From positions 186,001 to 250,000 of the forward strand of contig NZ_AEEC02000001.1 in assembly GCF_000300975.2 (NCBI RefSeq): a stretch of 64,000 nt of DNA. Reading direction: 5' to 3'. Position numbers and translations under genes: made by a program. This DNA is from Herbaspirillum frisingense GSF30 (GTDB lineage Bacteria; Pseudomonadota; Gammaproteobacteria; Burkholderiales; Burkholderiaceae_D). Positions 25,497-37,982 of the stretch are shown piece by piece. The notes beneath the pieces are model-generated. The model saw only the letters and a program-made list of their open reading frames with translations. It ran no database searches and was not told the DNA's origin. How positions within the stretch are numbered: position 1 is the stretch's first letter; the number at the start of each line of letters is the position of its first letter.

Positions 25497-26038
25497 TCGA
25501 ACACCGCGGCCTGCGCCAGCGGAATCCCGTTTCTATCCTTGTCGGACAGGATGGGTTCCCCTTGCAGTTGCCAATCGATAGCCAACGCCGGGTCATTCCA
25601 GAGAATGGTGTGTTCCTGTTCCGGCACCCAGTAATCGGTGGTCTTGTAAAGGCATTCGGTCTCATCTTCCAGGACCGAGAATCCATGCGCGAATCCCGCC
25701 GGCAGCCAGAGTTGCAGCTTGTTGCTTGCGCTCAGCACCTGGCTGAACCACTGACCGAAAGTAGGCGAACTGCGACGGATATCAAGCACTACATCCAGCA
25801 CTGCACCCCGGGTGACCCGCACCAGCTTGCCCTGTGCCTGCGGGAGCTGGTAGTGCAGACCGCGCACGACGCCGCGCGCGGAGAGGGAGTGGTTATCCTG
25901 TACGAAACGGACATCGGCCCCGGTCCGTGCGCGGAAGTCGTGCTCGTTGAAGCTTTCGTAGAAGAAGCCGCGACTGTCGCTGAAGACCTGGGGTCGGATC
26001 AGCATCAGGCCCGCTAGGGGAGTGGGGGTGACCAGCAT
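25493..26038 (-). CDS. rfbC: dTDP-4-dehydrorhamnose 3,5-epimerase
   Basis: A 181-residue cupin enzyme. FSDSRGFFYESFNEHDF, the catalytic H62 in RGLHYQLPQAQGKLVRV, and VLDVVLDIRRSSPTFGQW are all canonical. It epimerises C3 and C5 of dTDP-4-keto-6-deoxyglucose. It begins 22 bp after rfbA and overlaps rfbD by four bases. Confidence 0.95.
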   Translation of the reverse strand: MLVTPTPLAGLMLIRPQVFSDSRGFFYESFNEHDFRARTGADVRFVQDNHSLSARGVVRGLHYQLPQAQGKLVRVTRGAVLDVVLDIRRSSPTFGQWFSQVLSASNKLQLWLPAGFAHGFSVLEDETECLYKTTDYWVPEQEHTILWNDPALAIDWQLQGEPILSDKDRNGIPLAQAAVFE

Positions 26039-26060
26039 GGAATGGTAGCCGCGATGGCAG

Positions 26061-26963
26061 TTAATAACTCATTTCGGTCAGCAGCTGAAGCAGATACTTG
26101 CCATAGGCATTGTTCTTCAACGGCTCGGCAAGCCTCTCCAGCTGGAGGGCATCGATATAGCCTCGACGATAGGCGATCTCTTCCGGGCAGGCGACTTTCA
26201 GGCCCTGACGCTTCTCGATGGTGGCGATGAACTGGCCTGCATCCAGCAGCGATTCATGGGTGCCGGTATCGAGCCAGGCGATGCCGCGTCCCATCAGTTC
26301 CACATGCAATTGCCCACTTGCCAGGTAGCTGCGGTTGATATCGGTGATTTCCAGCTCCCCACGTGCCGAGGGGCGGATGGTGCGGGCAATGTCGACCACC
26401 TGGTTGTCGTAGAAGTAGAGGCCGGTCACTGCGAAATTGGATTTCGGCTGCGCCGGTTTTTCTTCGATGCCGATTACCCGGCGTGACGGGTCGAATTCGA
26501 CCACACCGTAGCGTTCCGGATCCTGTACATGGTAGGCAAAGATGGTCGCGCCATCGGTGCGGGCATTGGCCTGGCGCATCGGCGGTTCCAGGTCGCGTCC
26601 GTAGAATATGTTGTCTCCCAGAATGAGCGCACAAGGATCATTGCCGATGAAATCCTGGCCGATCAGGAAAGCCTGCGCCAGTCCGTCGGGCGAGGCCTGT
26701 ACCGCATAGCGGATCTGCAGGCCCCATTGCTGGCCGTCTCCCAGCAGTTCGGCAAAGCGCGGCGTATCGCGCGGAGTGGAAATGAGCAGGATATCTCGGA
26801 TGCCGGCCAGCATCAGGCTCGATAGCGGGTAGTACACCATCGGCTTGTCGTAGATCGGCATGAGCTGTTTGGAGGCAACCTGGGTGGCCGGGTAAAGCCG
26901 CGTGCCAGAGCCTCCGGCGAGGATGATGCCCTTGCGGCGCACCGGCGGGGTCGTATCGCTCAT
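26061..26963 (-). CDS. rfbA: Glucose-1-phosphate thymidylyltransferase
   Basis: A 300-residue nucleotidyltransferase. [16 protein letters not shown] is the nucleotide-binding signature and [19 protein letters not shown] is typical of RmlA. It makes dTDP-glucose from dTTP and glucose-1-phosphate. The ATG at 26963 overlaps the rfbB stop by four bases, which decides the start over longer in-frame options. The product enters the RfbB reaction. Confidence 0.95.
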   Translation of the reverse strand: MSDTTPPVRRKGIILAGGSGTRLYPATQVASKQLMPIYDKPMVYYPLSSLMLAGIRDILLISTPRDTPRFAELLGDGQQWGLQIRYAVQASPDGLAQAFLIGQDFIGNDPCALILGDNIFYGRDLEPPMRQANARTDGATIFAYHVQDPERYGVVEFDPSRRVIGIEEKPAQPKSNFAVTGLYFYDNQVVDIARTIRPSARGELEITDINRSYLASGQLHVELMGRGIAWLDTGTHESLLDAGQFIATIEKRQGLKVACPEEIAYRRGYIDALQLERLAEPLKNNAYGKYLLQLLTEMSY

Positions 26964-28039
26964 ATCAGTGCTCCCGGTGGATGATCGCCGTATTGCTGCC
27001 GCAGCCAGTTCAGGTAATCGCCCGAGCGCACCTGGCGTACCCATTCACCATGCGCCAGATACCACTGCACCGTTTTGCGGATGCCGGTCTCGAAGGATTC
27101 CGCAGGTTGCCAGCCCAGTTCGCATTTGATCTTTCCGGCGTCGATGGCATAGCGACGATCATGTCCGGGCCGGTCCTTGACGAAGGTGATCAGGTCGCGA
27201 TAGCTGCCCTGCGGTCGCGCCGCCAGTTCATCCAGGATATCGCAGAGGGTGTGCACCACGTGCAGATTGGTATGTTCGTTGCCCCCACCGATGTTGTAAG
27301 TCCCGCCTACCGTACCGTTGGCCAGAACTGTTCGCAATGCGGCACAGTGATCGGTCACGAACAGCCAGTCCCGGATCTGCATGCCGTCGCCGTAGACAGG
27401 AAGGGGATTTCCCGCGAGAGCGTTGGAAATGACCAGCGGGATCAGCTTTTCCGGGAAGTGAAAGGGACCGTAGTTGTTGGAGCAGTTGGTGGTCAGTGTC
27501 GGCAAGCCATAGGTTTGATGATAGGCCCGCACCAGATGGTCGGATGCCGCCTTGGAAGCCGAGTAGAGACTATTGGGCGCATACGGTGAAGCTTCCGTAA
27601 ATGGCGCATCTTCCGGCGCCAGGCTGCCATAGACTTCATCGGTGGAGATGTGCAGGAAGCGGAAGTCCGTTTTTTCCGGACCCGGCAGCGTCAGCCAATA
27701 CTGCAACGCCCTGTTGAGCAGATTGAAGGTGCCATTGACGTTGGTACGGATGAACTCGTCGGGACTGCGGATGGAACGATCGACGTGGCTTTCGGCGGCG
27801 AAGTGAATGATCGCGCGTGGGCGGTAACGCGAGAGCAAGGTAGCTATCGCTGTCTCATCGCAGATGTCGGCTTGCACGAAGGCATAGCGCGTATCTTTCT
27901 CGACCGCATCCAGGTTATAGGGATTGCCGGCGTAGGTCAGCTTGTCGATGTTGAGCACGGGTTCGGCCGTGCTCTGCGTCAACCAGTCGAGGATGAAGTT
28001 GCTGCCGATGAAGCCGGCACCGCCAGTGATGAAAATCAT
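26960..28039 (-). CDS. rfbB: dTDP-glucose 4,6-dehydratase
   Basis: A 359-residue extended [13 protein letters not shown] (6-15) binds [11 protein letters not shown] carries the catalytic D134/E135, and Y159/K163 (YSASK) complete the site. It converts dTDP-glucose to the 4-keto-6-deoxy sugar used for L-rhamnose. It is the first gene of rfbBACD. No strong ribosome site precedes the ATG, and the promoter should lie within 28040-28266. Confidence 0.95.
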   Translation of the reverse strand: MIFITGGAGFIGSNFILDWLTQSTAEPVLNIDKLTYAGNPYNLDAVEKDTRYAFVQADICDETAIATLLSRYRPRAIIHFAAESHVDRSIRSPDEFIRTNVNGTFNLLNRALQYWLTLPGPEKTDFRFLHISTDEVYGSLAPEDAPFTEASPYAPNSLYSASKAASDHLVRAYHQTYGLPTLTTNCSNNYGPFHFPEKLIPLVISNALAGNPLPVYGDGMQIRDWLFVTDHCAALRTVLANGTVGGTYNIGGGNEHTNLHVVHTLCDILDELAARPQGSYRDLITFVKDRPGHDRRYAIDAGKIKCELGWQPAESFETGIRKTVQWYLAHGEWVRQVRSGDYLNWLRQQYGDHPPGALI

Positions 28040-28235
28040 GGGGCGGCCCGGTTCAGCAGGGTTGACGGCGGCAGACCACCTGCAGGTTGACGAGGGTAAT
28101 CATGCTGGTCCTGTTGATTGGTGCGGGATAGCGCGATTATGTCAGAGTCGCAGGCCGGTTCGCAGCATTTGGACGCAATCGCCCGCCGGCTCGGTCTGCA
28201 TGCGCTGAAATCCGGCAAGGCAGCCGGTGTGCCCC

Positions 28236-28260
28236 TGCCCCGGCCGAAGCAGCCGGGGCA
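28236..28260 (-). terminator. GC-rich hairpin after the alpha/beta hydrolase gene
   Basis: TGCCCCGGC (28236-28244) pairs with GCCGGGGCA (28252-28260) around a 7-base loop, six bases past the hydrolase stop on the minus strand. No T-run follows, so termination strength is uncertain. Confidence 0.45.
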
Positions 28261-28266
28261 GCCTGC

Positions 28267-29052
28267 TTACTTGGTGGCCGCCACGGCATCCAGGATCACC
28301 TTGGCCACGTCGGCCGGACGCGATTGCTGCGGCACATGGCTGGTCGGCAGTTCGGTGGTCTTGGCGTTGATCTGCTTGGCGAAGGCGCGTTCCAGGTCGG
28401 GCTGGATCATGCGGTCGTTCTTGCTGACGATGTACCAGCTGGGACGGGTCTTCCAGGCGGCGGTCTCGACCTTGTCGCCGAAGGCTTTCAGGGTGATCGG
28501 ACCTTGGGTCGCGGCCATCACGGCAGCCTGCTTGGCCGGCACATCCTGGGCAAAGTCAGCGGCCAGAGCGGCCGGCGGCAAGCTGGCGAAGCCGGCCTTG
28601 TCCACGGACAGCTTGGCAATGCCCGGGGGAACCGGCAGGTCCTTGCCCAGATCGCCCGTGGCCTGGCCGGCGTCCGGTGCGAAGGCGGCCACATACACCA
28701 GGCTGGCGACCTTGTCATTGTTGCCGGCCTCGGTGATTACGGTGCCGCCCCAGGAGTGGCCGACCAGCACCACCTTGCCCGGTTGGTTGTCGATGGCGCG
28801 CTTGGCTGCAGCCACGTCGTCGGCCAGCGAGGTCAGCGGATTCTGCACGGCAGTGACCTTGATACCCTTGGCTTGCAGCAGCGGGATCACCTTGGCCCAG
28901 TCGGAGCCGTCGGCGAAGGCGCCGTGGACGATCACCACCGATGGCTTTTCGGCAGGTTCGGCAGCCATGGCGCTGCTGCCGGTGAAGGCGGCGGCGACGG
29001 CGAGCATGCCGAGGCCGGTCTTGAGGCTGAAGAGGCGGGAAGTTGCTTTCAT
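28267..29052 (-). CDS. Secreted alpha/beta hydrolase
   Basis: A 261-residue protein with a signal peptide cleaved near AMA-A (about residue 31). The fold is marked by VHGAFADGSDW (oxyanion region) and the nucleophile elbow GHSWGG with S100; a late H in SHVPQQS probably completes the triad. It is similar to periplasmic esterase-like hydrolases of unknown substrate. AAGGAG precedes the ATG. A TATACT at 29099-29104 on the minus strand is a likely -10, and a 16-bp palindrome lies upstream. It is divergent from the HD-GYP/LuxR-type gene. Confidence 0.85.
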   Translation of the reverse strand: MKATSRLFSLKTGLGMLAVAAAFTGSSAMAAEPAEKPSVVIVHGAFADGSDWAKVIPLLQAKGIKVTAVQNPLTSLADDVAAAKRAIDNQPGKVVLVGHSWGGTVITEAGNNDKVASLVYVAAFAPDAGQATGDLGKDLPVPPGIAKLSVDKAGFASLPPAALAADFAQDVPAKQAAVMAATQGPITLKAFGDKVETAAWKTRPSWYIVSKNDRMIQPDLERAFAKQINAKTTELPTSHVPQQSRPADVAKVILDAVAATK

Positions 29053-29098
29053 GGTGTTCTCCTTGGGAAGGTGGTTGGGGTGTTCGTTTAGTGAGGCC

Positions 29099-29104
29099 AG
29101 TATA
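29099..29104 (-). promoter_or_regulatory. -10 box of the alpha/beta hydrolase gene
   Basis: TATACT on the minus strand, placing transcription start near 29092 and giving a leader of about 40 bases. The -35 position is not consensus, which fits an activated or regulated promoter. Confidence 0.45.
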
Positions 29105-29127
29105 GGAATGCGCTCCGGCCACCGGTA

Positions 29128-29143
29128 TCGGTCAATTGACCGA
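29128..29143. promoter_or_regulatory. 16-bp perfect palindrome in the divergent promoter region
   Basis: TCGGTCAATTGACCGA reads identically on both strands. It lies just upstream of the -35 area of the hydrolase gene and about 110 bp before the divergent regulator gene. Such a perfect dyad is a good operator candidate for a dimeric regulator. Confidence 0.5.
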
Positions 29144-29216
29144 CCCGGGGTGGCAGCGGGTGTGCGCGGCGATAGTGGCCCCTCATGCCGGCCCTGCCCA
29201 TTAACCGAAGAGTTGA

Positions 29217-29246
29217 TTGCCTCACGCTCGGAGTTGCCGCTACAGT
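29217..29246 (+). promoter_or_regulatory. Candidate promoter of the HD-GYP/LuxR-like gene (leaderless)
   Basis: TTGCCT (29217-29222) and TACAGT (29241-29246) are separated by 18 bp. The expected start falls on the ATG at 29253, so the transcript may lack a leader; no ribosome site precedes this ATG. Confidence 0.35.
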
Positions 29247-29252
29247 GTCGGG

Positions 29253-30761
29253 ATGCTTCCCGACGTCATTTCATCCGGCAGTGCCGCGCCTGCCCCAGCC
29301 AGCGATCTGGCTGCCTCCGATCCGCTTGCCTGCGGTGTTCCGATGATTTCCGCCGAGGTGGCAGTGCATGTCCTGGCGCTGGTGGGTGATCTCAGCATGG
29401 GGCAGCCCCCCGCCCAGTCGCAGCGGGCCGCACGGTTGGCGGCCCAGGTGGCACAGCTGGACGGCGCCGGTGCGCAAGACATCCTGCATGCGCGCCTGGT
29501 GGCCTTGCTGCGCTGGTCGGGCTGCACCGCCAATGCCGCAGGTTTCGCCAACCTGCTGGGCGACGACGTTGGTGGTCGGGAGGCCATGCTGCGTCATGGC
29601 TTGCCGCCAGACCATCCGCTGACCTTTTCCAATATCGAACCGCTGGCGCGCATCCATTGCGAGGTCGCCGGCGATGTGGCCGGCATGCTGGGCCTGCCGC
29701 CCGCGGTGGAGGCCGGACTGCGCCATGTCTGGGAGCACTTCGACGGCAGCGGGGCGCCACAACAACTGAGCGGCGACCAGGTGCCGGCGCTGGTGTATTA
29801 CACCAGCCTGGCGGGCGACCTCGACATCCTGGGCCGCACGCACGGTACCGACAGTGCCATCCGCATGGTGCTTGCCTCCGGCGGCATCAAATACCCGGCA
29901 CCGTTGGCAGAACGCGTGGCAGCGCAGGCCGGCGCATGGCTGGCTGCTCTGGACGGGCAGGACACGCTGGCATCCTCTGGTGAGCTGCCCGCCCATGAGG
30001 TGCCGCTGAGCATCGTGGCGGACTTGATCGAACTGAAGCTGCCCTGGTTGACAGGTTATTCGCGTCGCGTCAGCGAACTGGCGGCGCGGGCTGCCGCGCT
30101 GGCGGGTCTGCCACCCTTGCAACAGCGAGGGCTGGTGCGTGCCGCCTTGCTCCACGGCATCGGTCGGGTTTCCGTTTCCAACACCATCTGGGAGCGCGCG
30201 GGGCGTCCTGGCGTGGACGACTGGGAGCGCATCCGCCTGGCACCCTACTGGACGGCGCGCGCCGGCGCATTGATTCCGGCCCTGCGCGAGCACACGGCCC
30301 TGGCCTCCCAACTCTATGAGCGCCTGGATGGCACGGGCTATTTCCGCGGGTTGGACCGCGATACCCTCGGCCAACCCGCGCGCCTGCTGGCGGTGGCTGC
30401 CGCCCACGCCGCGCTCTGCGCCCGCCGCCCATGGCGGGCCGCGTTGACCATGGGCGAGGCTGCCGACCTGCTCACTCAGCAGGCGGCGGACGGCCTGTTC
30501 GACGCCGATGCCGTGCGCTGGGTACTCGCTGCCGCCGCCGGCAATTCCTTGCCTGCGCCAGTCCGCAAAGGGTTGCTGTCGGAACGCGAGGTCGAGGTGT
30601 TGCGGCGCATCAGCCTTGGTGAAAGCAACAAGGAAGCCGCCCGGGTGATGCAGATCAGCCCGTCCACGGTGCGTACCCACGTGGAGAGCATTTTCCGCAA
30701 GCTGCATTGTTCTACGCGGGCTGCAGCCACACTCAAGGGCCTGAACCTGGGCCTGATCTGA
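29253..30761 (+). CDS. Degenerate HD-GYP-like regulator with C-terminal LuxR DNA-binding domain
   Basis: A 502-residue protein. Residues 255-430 resemble an HD-GYP domain: LLHGIGRVSVSNTIWERAG stands where HDIGK is expected, and YERLDGTGYFRGL stands where the HHE-DGTGYP motif is expected. The metal-binding HD and HH residues are lost, so c-di-GMP hydrolysis is unlikely. The N-terminal half contains a similar fragment, RHVWEHFDGSGAP (157-169), suggesting a duplicated or two-part sensor. Residues 441-500 form a LuxR/GerE helix-turn-helix (LSEREVEVLRRISLGESNKEAA, STVRTHVESIFRKL). The ATG at 29253 is chosen over a TTG at 29217. It probably senses a ligand and regulates nearby genes. Confidence 0.75.
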   Translation: MLPDVISSGSAAPAPASDLAASDPLACGVPMISAEVAVHVLALVGDLSMGQPPAQSQRAARLAAQVAQLDGAGAQDILHARLVALLRWSGCTANAAGFANLLGDDVGGREAMLRHGLPPDHPLTFSNIEPLARIHCEVAGDVAGMLGLPPAVEAGLRHVWEHFDGSGAPQQLSGDQVPALVYYTSLAGDLDILGRTHGTDSAIRMVLASGGIKYPAPLAERVAAQAGAWLAALDGQDTLASSGELPAHEVPLSIVADLIELKLPWLTGYSRRVSELAARAAALAGLPPLQQRGLVRAALLHGIGRVSVSNTIWERAGRPGVDDWERIRLAPYWTARAGALIPALREHTALASQLYERLDGTGYFRGLDRDTLGQPARLLAVAAAHAALCARRPWRAALTMGEAADLLTQQAADGLFDADAVRWVLAAAAGNSLPAPVRKGLLSEREVEVLRRISLGESNKEAARVMQISPSTVRTHVESIFRKLHCSTRAAATLKGLNLGLI

Positions 30762-30912
30762 AGACCGTATTTCTACTGCATGCCAGGCGGGCCGATCCTG
30801 CCCGTCGCGGTCCGGGCTCACGTTTCTTGAGTTGCTTCGCTGTGCTGCAACATATGACCTCGAACGCGAGCTTGGTCGTCTGACAACTTCCAACTTCCTG
30901 ACAAAATGTCAG

Positions 30913-31041
30913 TACAATCGCCGCTCGATTGCGAGCGCCCGGCTAATTTCCGTAAATCATTGAATTTGCGGGATATTTTTCTGGCCCTGCAGGACATTTT
31001 TGATTAAATTGGGCGCTGTTCGCAAAACCGGCGCCGTTTTT
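30913..31041 (+). ncRNA. Possible small RNA upstream of atpI
   Basis: TACAAT at 30913-30918 would start transcription near 30925. A 6-bp hairpin follows at once (30922-30937). Arms GGCGC (31012-31016) and GCGCC (31031-31035), followed by GTTTTT, could terminate a transcript of about 115 bases. The -35 is weak and the terminator loop is long. This is only a candidate. Confidence 0.25.
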
Positions 31042-31259
31042 GGCCTTTTGTGCATTCTTGCCAGCAATTTCAGTGCAGCTTGTGCAAACCTGAACAAACA
31101 GTCAGCAGGGGAGAACCCGCTCCGCGCGAAAAGAGGATGGCTGCCATGCATGGATCAGCAATCGTTCTTGTTGCAGTGCAAAAAATCGAAGTGGCTGCCT
31201 TTTTGCCACAACTCGCCGCGAAGTGCCCCAGATAAGGCCCCGATCTGGCCGCAAAAGGT

Positions 31260-31289
31260 TTGACTTACCGGAAAACGAACCTTTATAAT
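31260..31289 (+). promoter_or_regulatory. Sigma-70 promoter of the atp operon
   Basis: TTGACT (31260-31265) and TATAAT (31284-31289), spaced by 18 bp, are near-consensus. Transcription should begin near 31296, about 58 bases before atpI. The leader contains a six-codon reading frame (31334-31351) ending two bases before the atpI ATG. Confidence 0.8.
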
Positions 31290-31353
31290 CGCCGGGCTTT
31301 TAGGCTGCCGTCTGCCCTTAAGGGGTGCGGCGCATGCACGATATTGGATAGAT

Positions 31354-32516
<1,163 letters not shown>

Positions 32517-32529
32517 CACAAGGCTTGCA

Positions 32530-32838
<309 letters not shown>

Positions 32839-32912
32839 TTCGCGCTTCATAGCCGATTCTCATCTGCCGGACGATTGGTTCCGGCACTCGTTATTCTGAG
32901 AAGGAAATTACC

Positions 32913-33383
32913 GTGAACTTAAATGCAACATTGATTGCGCAGTTCGTGGTCTTCTTCATCCTCGCCGGCTTCACGATGAAATTCGTGTGGCCGCCGTTGA
33001 TCAAGGCGCTCGACGAACGCGCCAAGAAGATTGCGGACGGGCTGGCAGCCGCTGACCGCGGTAAGGCCGATCTGGCCGCCGCCGAAAAGCGCATCCAGGG
33101 CGAACTGGCATCGGCACGTGATGAAGGCCAGAAGCGTATCGGCGAAGCCGAAAAGCGCGCTCAGCTGATCATCGAAGAAGCGAAGAAGACGGCCGCTGAA
33201 GAAGCAGCCCGCATCGTCGCCGCTGCGCGTGCCGACGCCCAACAGCAAGTGAACCAGGCGCGTGAAGAACTGCGCGGCCAGGTCGCAACGCTCGCCGTCA
33301 AGGGCGCGGAACACATCCTCAAGCGCGAAGTGAATGCTGCGGCCCACGCCGACTTGCTGAATCAACTGAAGACAGAGCTGTAA
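32913..33383 (+). CDS. atpF: ATP synthase Fo subunit b
   Basis: A 156-residue protein: an N-terminal membrane helix (about 6-25), then a long charged, alanine-rich coiled-coil. Subunit b is the peripheral stalk that links subunit a to delta and alpha. Start [20 protein letters not shown] is canonical; AGAAGGAAATTACC lies before it. The next gene begins after one base. Confidence 0.95.
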   Translation: MNLNATLIAQFVVFFILAGFTMKFVWPPLIKALDERAKKIADGLAAADRGKADLAAAEKRIQGELASARDEGQKRIGEAEKRAQLIIEEAKKTAAEEAARIVAAARADAQQQVNQAREELRGQVATLAVKGAEHILKREVNAAAHADLLNQLKTEL

Positions 33384-33384
33384 T

Positions 33385-33918
33385 ATGGCCGAACTCGCAA
33401 CGATCGCTCGTCCTTACGCTGAAGCCTTGTTCCGTGTGGCCAAGGCAGGCAGCCTGGCGGCCTGGTCCGATCTCGTCGACGAGATGGCCCAGGTGGCAGC
33501 GCATCCTGAGGTGCAGGCCCTGGCGCAGAACCCTTCCGTATCCCATGACAAGCTGGCTGACGTCTTTGCTGCCGCCTTGAAGACCCCGCTGTCCATCGAG
33601 GCGCAGAACTTCGTCAAGACGCTGGCTGACAATGGTCGTCTGGTGCTGCTGCCGGAAATCGCCCAACAATTCCATGCGCTCAAGAACGCATCGGAAGGTT
33701 CGGCCGATGCCAACATCGTCAGCGCCTTCGAGCTCAGCGATGCCCAGGTCAAGGATGTGGTCTCGGCACTGGAGAAGAAGTTCGGCCGCAAGCTGAACCC
33801 TTCGGTGACGGTGGACAGCAGCCTGATCGGTGGTGTGCGCGTTGTGGTCGGCGATGAAGTGTTCGATACCTCCGTGCGCGCGAAGCTGCAGCAGCTGCAA
33901 GCTGCTCTGGCCGCGTAA
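33385..33918 (+). CDS. atpH: ATP synthase F1 subunit delta
   Basis: A 177-residue subunit. [15 protein letters not shown] at the N-terminus and [23 protein letters not shown] at the C-terminus are standard for AtpH (OSCP). It joins the F1 head to the b stalk. It begins one base after the atpF stop. Confidence 0.95.
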   Translation: MAELATIARPYAEALFRVAKAGSLAAWSDLVDEMAQVAAHPEVQALAQNPSVSHDKLADVFAAALKTPLSIEAQNFVKTLADNGRLVLLPEIAQQFHALKNASEGSADANIVSAFELSDAQVKDVVSALEKKFGRKLNPSVTVDSSLIGGVRVVVGDEVFDTSVRAKLQQLQAALAA

Positions 33919-33963
33919 GTGCCTCTGGCTGGCTAAGCGAAAGAACAATTTTTAGGAGTTAGT

Positions 33964-35505
33964 ATGCAACTCAACGCATCTGAAATCAGCGAGCTGATCA
34001 AGAGCCGGATCCAAGGCCTTGGCGATACCGCTGAGATTCGCAATCAGGGCACGGTCATTTCCGTGTCCGACGGTATCTGCCGTATCCATGGTCTGTCCGA
34101 CGTGATGCAAGGTGAGATGCTGGAATTCCCGGGCAACACCTTCGGCCTGGCGCTGAACCTGGAGCGTGACTCGGTGGGCGCCGTTATCCTGGGCGAATAC
34201 GAACACATTTCCGAAGGCGACGTTGTCAAGTGCACCGGCCGCATCCTGGAAGTGCCCATCGGTCCTGAACTGAAGGGCCGCGTGGTCAACGCACTGGGCC
34301 AGCCGATCGACGGCAAGGGTCCGATCAACGCCAAGCTGACCGCCCCGATCGAAAAGATCGCTCCGGGCGTGATCGCGCGTCAGTCCGTGTCGCAACCGAT
34401 GCAGACCGGCCTGAAGTCGATCGACTCCATGGTGCCCGTCGGCCGTGGCCAGCGCGAGCTGATCATCGGTGACCGCCAGACCGGCAAGACCGCTGTCGCG
34501 ATCGACGCCATCATCAATCAAAAGGGTCAGAACATGACCTGCATCTACGTCGCGATCGGCCAGAAGGCTTCGTCGGTCAAGAACGTGGTGCGCGCACTGG
34601 AAGCGCACGGCGCGATGGAATACACCATCGTCGTGGCCGCTACCGCCTCCGAATCGGCTGCGATGCAATACGTGTCGGCCTACTCGGGTTGCGCCATGGG
34701 CGAATACTTCCGCGACCGCGGTCAAGATGCCCTGATCGTCTATGACGACCTGTCCAAGCAAGCCGTGGCCTACCGTCAGGTGTCGCTGCTGCTGCGCCGT
34801 CCGCCGGGCCGTGAAGCCTATCCTGGCGACGTGTTCTACCTGCACAGCCGCCTGCTGGAACGTGCTGCCCGCGTGAACGCCGACTACGTCGAGAAGTTCA
34901 CCAACGGTGAAGTCAAGGGCCAGACCGGTTCCCTGACCGCACTGCCGATCATCGAAACCCAGGCGGGTGACGTGTCGGCCTTCGTTCCGACCAACGTGAT
35001 CTCGATCACCGACGGCCAGATCTTCCTGGAAACCTCGCTGTTCAACGCCGGTATCCGTCCTGCGATCAACGCCGGTATCTCGGTGTCGCGCGTCGGTGGT
35101 GCTGCCCAGACCAAGGTCATCAAGAATCTGTCCGGCGGTATCCGTACCGACCTGGCACAGTACCGTGAACTGGCTGCCTTCGCGCAGTTCGCTTCTGACC
35201 TGGACGAAGCCACCCGCAAGCAGCTGGACCGCGGTGCACGTGTGACCGAACTGCTGAAGCAGGCTCAGTACACCCCGCAATCGATCTCGATCATGGCCGT
35301 GACCCTGTTCGCCGTCAACAAGGGCTACATGGACGACGTCGAAGTGAAGAAGATACTGGCCTTCGAAGCCGGTCTGCACAACTTCATGAAGACCAGCCAC
35401 GCTGACCTGTTGAAGAAGATCGAAGACACCAAGCAACTGGATAAGGATGCTGAAGCAGCCCTGGCGGCCGCCATCGCTGACTTCAAGAAATCCGGCGCGT
35501 ACTAA
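33964..35505 (+). CDS. atpA: ATP synthase F1 subunit alpha
   Basis: A 513-residue protein with P-loop GDRQTGKT at 169-176 and the conserved [28 protein letters not shown]. It forms the non-catalytic nucleotide sites of the alpha3-beta3 head. AGGAG stands before the ATG. Length and sequence are normal. Confidence 0.98.
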   Translation: MQLNASEISELIKSRIQGLGDTAEIRNQGTVISVSDGICRIHGLSDVMQGEMLEFPGNTFGLALNLERDSVGAVILGEYEHISEGDVVKCTGRILEVPIGPELKGRVVNALGQPIDGKGPINAKLTAPIEKIAPGVIARQSVSQPMQTGLKSIDSMVPVGRGQRELIIGDRQTGKTAVAIDAIINQKGQNMTCIYVAIGQKASSVKNVVRALEAHGAMEYTIVVAATASESAAMQYVSAYSGCAMGEYFRDRGQDALIVYDDLSKQAVAYRQVSLLLRRPPGREAYPGDVFYLHSRLLERAARVNADYVEKFTNGEVKGQTGSLTALPIIETQAGDVSAFVPTNVISITDGQIFLETSLFNAGIRPAINAGISVSRVGGAAQTKVIKNLSGGIRTDLAQYRELAAFAQFASDLDEATRKQLDRGARVTELLKQAQYTPQSISIMAVTLFAVNKGYMDDVEVKKILAFEAGLHNFMKTSHADLLKKIEDTKQLDKDAEAALAAAIADFKKSGAY

Positions 35506-35535
35506 TTTTTACTGAAGCTATAAGGAGTCTTACTC

Positions 35536-36408
35536 ATGGCTACAGGTAAAGAGATACGTGGCAAGATCAAGAGCGTAGAAAATACGAAGAAGATCACCAA
35601 GGCGATGGAAATGGTCGCTGCATCCAAAATGCGCAAGGCGCAGGACCGGATGCACGCAGCCCGCCCGTACAGCGACAAGATCCGCAACATTGCGGCCAAC
35701 CTGTCGCAGGCCAATCCGGAGTACGTGCACCCGTTCATGGTCCAGCAGGAGTCGGCCAAGCGCGTTGGTTTCATCGTCGTCACGACCGACAAGGGTCTGT
35801 GCGGCGGCATGAACACCAACTCGCTGCGTCTGTTGACCACCAAGTTCCGTGAACTGGAAGGCCAAGGCAAGTCCATCGAGACCGTCGCCATCGGCAACAA
35901 GGGTCTGGGTTTTCTGAATCGTATCGGCGCCCGCGTGGCCGCCAACGTGACGCAACTGGGCGATACGCCTCACCTGGAAAAGCTGATCGGCCCCGTCAAG
36001 GTGCTGCTCGACGCTTACCAGGAAGGCAAGCTGGACGCGGTGTACCTGGTGTACACCAAGTTCATCAACACGATGAAGCAGGAAGCCACCCTGCAGCAGC
36101 TGCTGCCGCTGACCAGCGACAAGCTCAAGGCTGACGAGGGTGCGCACTCCTGGGACTACATCTATGAGCCCGATGTGCAATCCGTGGTGGACGAGCTGCT
36201 GGTGCGTTACGTCGAAGCACTGATCTATCAGGCCGTCGCCGAGAACATGGCGTCCGAGCAATCGGCGCGCATGGTGGCGATGAAGGCAGCGAGCGACAAC
36301 GCCGGTAGCGTGATCGGCGAGTTGAAGTTGGTCTACAACAAGACTCGTCAGGCCGCGATTACCAAGGAACTGTCGGAAATCGTCGCCGGTGCGGCCGCAG
36401 TTGGCTGA
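35536..36408 (+). CDS. atpG: ATP synthase F1 subunit gamma
   Basis: A 290-residue central rotor subunit. The N-terminal helix [33 protein letters not shown] and the C-terminal [32 protein letters not shown] form the coiled-coil shaft. AAGGAG precedes the ATG. Confidence 0.97.
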   Translation: MATGKEIRGKIKSVENTKKITKAMEMVAASKMRKAQDRMHAARPYSDKIRNIAANLSQANPEYVHPFMVQQESAKRVGFIVVTTDKGLCGGMNTNSLRLLTTKFRELEGQGKSIETVAIGNKGLGFLNRIGARVAANVTQLGDTPHLEKLIGPVKVLLDAYQEGKLDAVYLVYTKFINTMKQEATLQQLLPLTSDKLKADEGAHSWDYIYEPDVQSVVDELLVRYVEALIYQAVAENMASEQSARMVAMKAASDNAGSVIGELKLVYNKTRQAAITKELSEIVAGAAAVG

Positions 36409-36441
36409 TCAGCTAACGTAGCGCAGCGAAACAGAATTTAA

Positions 36442-37866
<1,425 letters not shown>

Positions 37867-37940
37867 GACTGACCGGCTCCGGCCGGTTCCGCTGTTTGGC
37901 GGGGCAGGCAGGGCAGGGAAGCATTCTTTGATTTTCGGCG

Positions 37941-37962
37941 CCGCCACCCTTCACGGTGGCGG
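37941..37962 (+). other. Hairpin between atpD and atpC
   Basis: CCGCCACC (37941-37948) and GGTGGCGG (37955-37962) form a perfect 8-bp stem with a 6-base loop, 20 bases before atpC. No T-run follows. It may limit translation of epsilon or mark an mRNA processing site. Confidence 0.5.
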
Positions 37963-37982
37963 TCCATCGACTAGGAAACGAC

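Larger units (their letters stand above)
30762..31353. other. Long region upstream of the ATP synthase operon
   Basis: About 590 bp. It holds a TACAAT (30913-30918), a CGCTCG/CGAGCG hairpin at 30922-30937, an AT-rich stretch, a GC hairpin followed by T5 at 31012-31041, and then the main atp promoter at 31260-31289. No protein gene is convincing. Confidence 0.6.

Noticed and set aside
28036-28218. 60-residue minus-strand frame whose stop overlaps the rfbB start
   Set aside because: The ATGA overlap is suggestive, but there is no ribosome site, no family resemblance and the composition is irregular. It may be only the rfbB leader.
31000-31263. 87-residue plus-strand frame upstream of atpI with a lipobox-like stretch
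   Set aside because: It would start at TTG without a ribosome site, runs into the atp promoter, and the composition is unlike a real protein.
31334-31351. Five-residue upstream frame just before atpI (uORF)
   Set aside because: It has no ribosome site of its own and such short frames arise often by chance; noted in the atp promoter entry only.
33952-35436. Long open frame antisense to atpA
   Set aside because: Same artefact: atpA is certain on the plus strand, and the antisense product has no domain.
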